Source: Elysia chlorotica (Eukaryota > Mollusca > Gastropoda > Plakobranchidae). Taken from it: a stretch of 64,000 nt of DNA. Both the position numbers and the translations under genes were made by a program. The stretch lies in assembly GCA_003991915.1 (NCBI GenBank), contig RQTK01000338.1, positions 353,702 through 417,701 of the forward strand, written 5' to 3'. This document shows positions 62,656-64,000 of the stretch, one piece after another (position 1 is the stretch's first letter; each line of letters starts with the position of its first letter). The notes beneath the pieces are model-generated. The model did not search any database and was not told the DNA's origin. It saw only the letters and a list, made by a program, of their open reading frames with translations.

Positions 62656-63029
62656 GCACGCGCTAACTTTTGTTGATGGTACCTTCACCACATTATACCA
62701 TATATACACGCGGTACTTTGTTTACCACATGGGCGGATAATTACTCTCTAAGCATCTCTCCTCAACATCTAGAACTACTCATCATCTTCACTTCATTCGC
62801 CAGGCGTCTATTCATTATCTTAATGTGTTGGACTAGACTAGGTCGACTGTGTACTCTTGTCTTAGAACTAGAGCAATGACTTTTGTCAGGATAATAAAAA
62901 AAACCAAGCTTTCCCATCCCAGAATTGCAGTAGGCCCTAAAATACAAAACATTAACTTACTGCAATGTTGCAAAAACTAACCAACCACGCTCTCTACACG
63001 GGCCTAACGCCTTTGACTGTCAAACAAAA

Positions 63030-63290
63030 CTGGAGCTTGGTTGGTTGGTTGGGTTTTTAACGTCCAACATAAGCAACTATATGCTATATCGTGGACGGGC
63101 CCCAAGACGGACGTCTGACAATTTTATGTGCTGCCACACACGAGACAGGGTGGGGATACCATGACTCCTGTCTCAGCCGGTCACATTATACTGACACCGA
63201 CCCAACCAGTAGGGATTGCAACAGCCAGGATTCGAACTCGGGACCTTTTGCGTCGGAAGCCGATGTTCTACCCCTGGGCCACCGCCCCTC
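63030..63290 (-). repeat. SINE copy, nearly complete
   Basis: It contains TAACGTCCAACATAAGCAAC, GTGCTGCCACACACGAGAC, CTGTCTCAGCCGGTCACATT and CACCGACCCAACCAGTAGGG, with a head containing TTCGAACTCGGGACC and GATGTTCTACCCCTGGGCC. Confidence 0.85.
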
Positions 63291-63554
63291 CCCCCCCTCC
63301 AACAAAACTGGAGCAGAGCAGAAAAAAAGAAACAGTTTGATACGATACAGCAAGACTAGGGAGGTGGGCGTTAGTAACCCATTTTCTTACTAGCCGCAGA
63401 TTGTTTTACTCACGTTCATTAGAGTCTTAGACACTCAAAGATATCAGCCTTAGAGATCGACTTGCGACTATAATTTCGTTGGTTACTTCATTAACGCTTG
63501 GCGCAGACGGTTCCTGAGTTCTCAGGACTCAAGTTTGGCAGTTTTCAACGTGCA

Positions 63555-63558
<4 letters not shown>

Positions 63559-63611
<53 letters not shown>
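63559..63611. repeat. (GA)n microsatellite
   Basis: GA-dinucleotide run. Confidence 0.9.
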
Positions 63612-63613
<2 letters not shown>

Positions 63614-63860
63614 TGTGTTGGGGGACAGACAGAGAAACAGCGAAATAGATAGGAAATTAGAGAGAGTGAACGGGAGAGGAATAGAAAGATAGAGACAGAA
63701 AGATACAGGGAGAGACAGACAGACATACATACTACATAGACCTCTGTCTCATAGATTCCTTTCCCATTCCAGTTCAAATTAAGAAATTCTTATAGTTTAC
63801 GGGTACGGCTTTCTTAAGATCTTGTAAATTTGATGTATTGCGTACTAGCATCTAAATACT

Positions 63861-64000
63861 TTCTTCTTCTTCTCATTCTTCTTCTTCTTCTTCTTCTTCT
63901 TCTTCTTCTTCTTCTTCTTCTTCTTCTTCTTCTTCTTCTTCTTCTTCTTCTTCTTCTTCTTCTTCTTCTTCTTCTTCTTCTTCTTCTTCTTCTTCTTCTT
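63861..64000. repeat. (TTC)n microsatellite reaching the window end
   Basis: A TTC trinucleotide run with almost no interruption continues to the last base, so its length is unknown. Confidence 0.95.

Overview
This is animal nuclear DNA, most likely from a gastropod mollusc. It is AT-rich and has long introns with GT-AG junctions, many microsatellites, tRNA-derived SINEs and degenerate LINEs. Frequent tandem GATCTA/TCTAGA hexamers resemble some heterobranch gastropod genomes, but species assignment is only inference. An assembly gap (run of N) lies at 10734-10743, and the window ends inside a TTC microsatellite.

Region by region. 1-18.6 kb is gene-poor. It holds the last exon of a PAN plus C-type-lectin gene (minus, 1946-2667), a decayed mobile-element-like reading frame (about 4480-5560), a cluster of short hairpin motifs (5.6-5.93 kb), several foldback repeats and one large inverted repeat (15.79-17.05 kb). 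18.7-21.2 kb holds an unrecognised phase-symmetrical exon (minus), a Y-box-type cold-shock-domain reading frame and an intact tRNA-Glu(CTC). 24.8-36.4 kb is a complete CDC45 gene on the minus strand, which I could rebuild as 21 coding exons giving 608 residues. One of its introns carries a pogo-like MITE into which a 5'-truncated LINE has inserted. Head to head with it, 37.1-42.8 kb, is a plus-strand gene coding only the N-terminal propeller of a clathrin heavy chain-like protein (391 residues), followed by about 4.9 kb of AT-rich sequence that may be its 3' UTR. 47.8-50 kb holds dispersed repeats and a dead LINE. 51.4-59.7 kb is a minus-strand GT14 beta-1,6-N-acetylglucosaminyltransferase (core 2 GnT-like) in six recognisable exons, with the 5' part of the third missing. 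SINEs fill its introns and the rest of the window to 64 kb.

The genes do not form a pathway: CDC45 is a replication helicase factor, the clathrin-like protein would be cytosolic, the glycosyltransferase is a Golgi enzyme and the lectin is probably secreted or membrane-bound. The one arrangement of regulatory interest is the shared 773-bp space between CDC45 and the clathrin-like gene. The most unusual items are the leg-less clathrin gene, the extra in-frame exons of CDC45, the Y-box cold-shock frame without an ATG, and the foldback and hairpin repeats.
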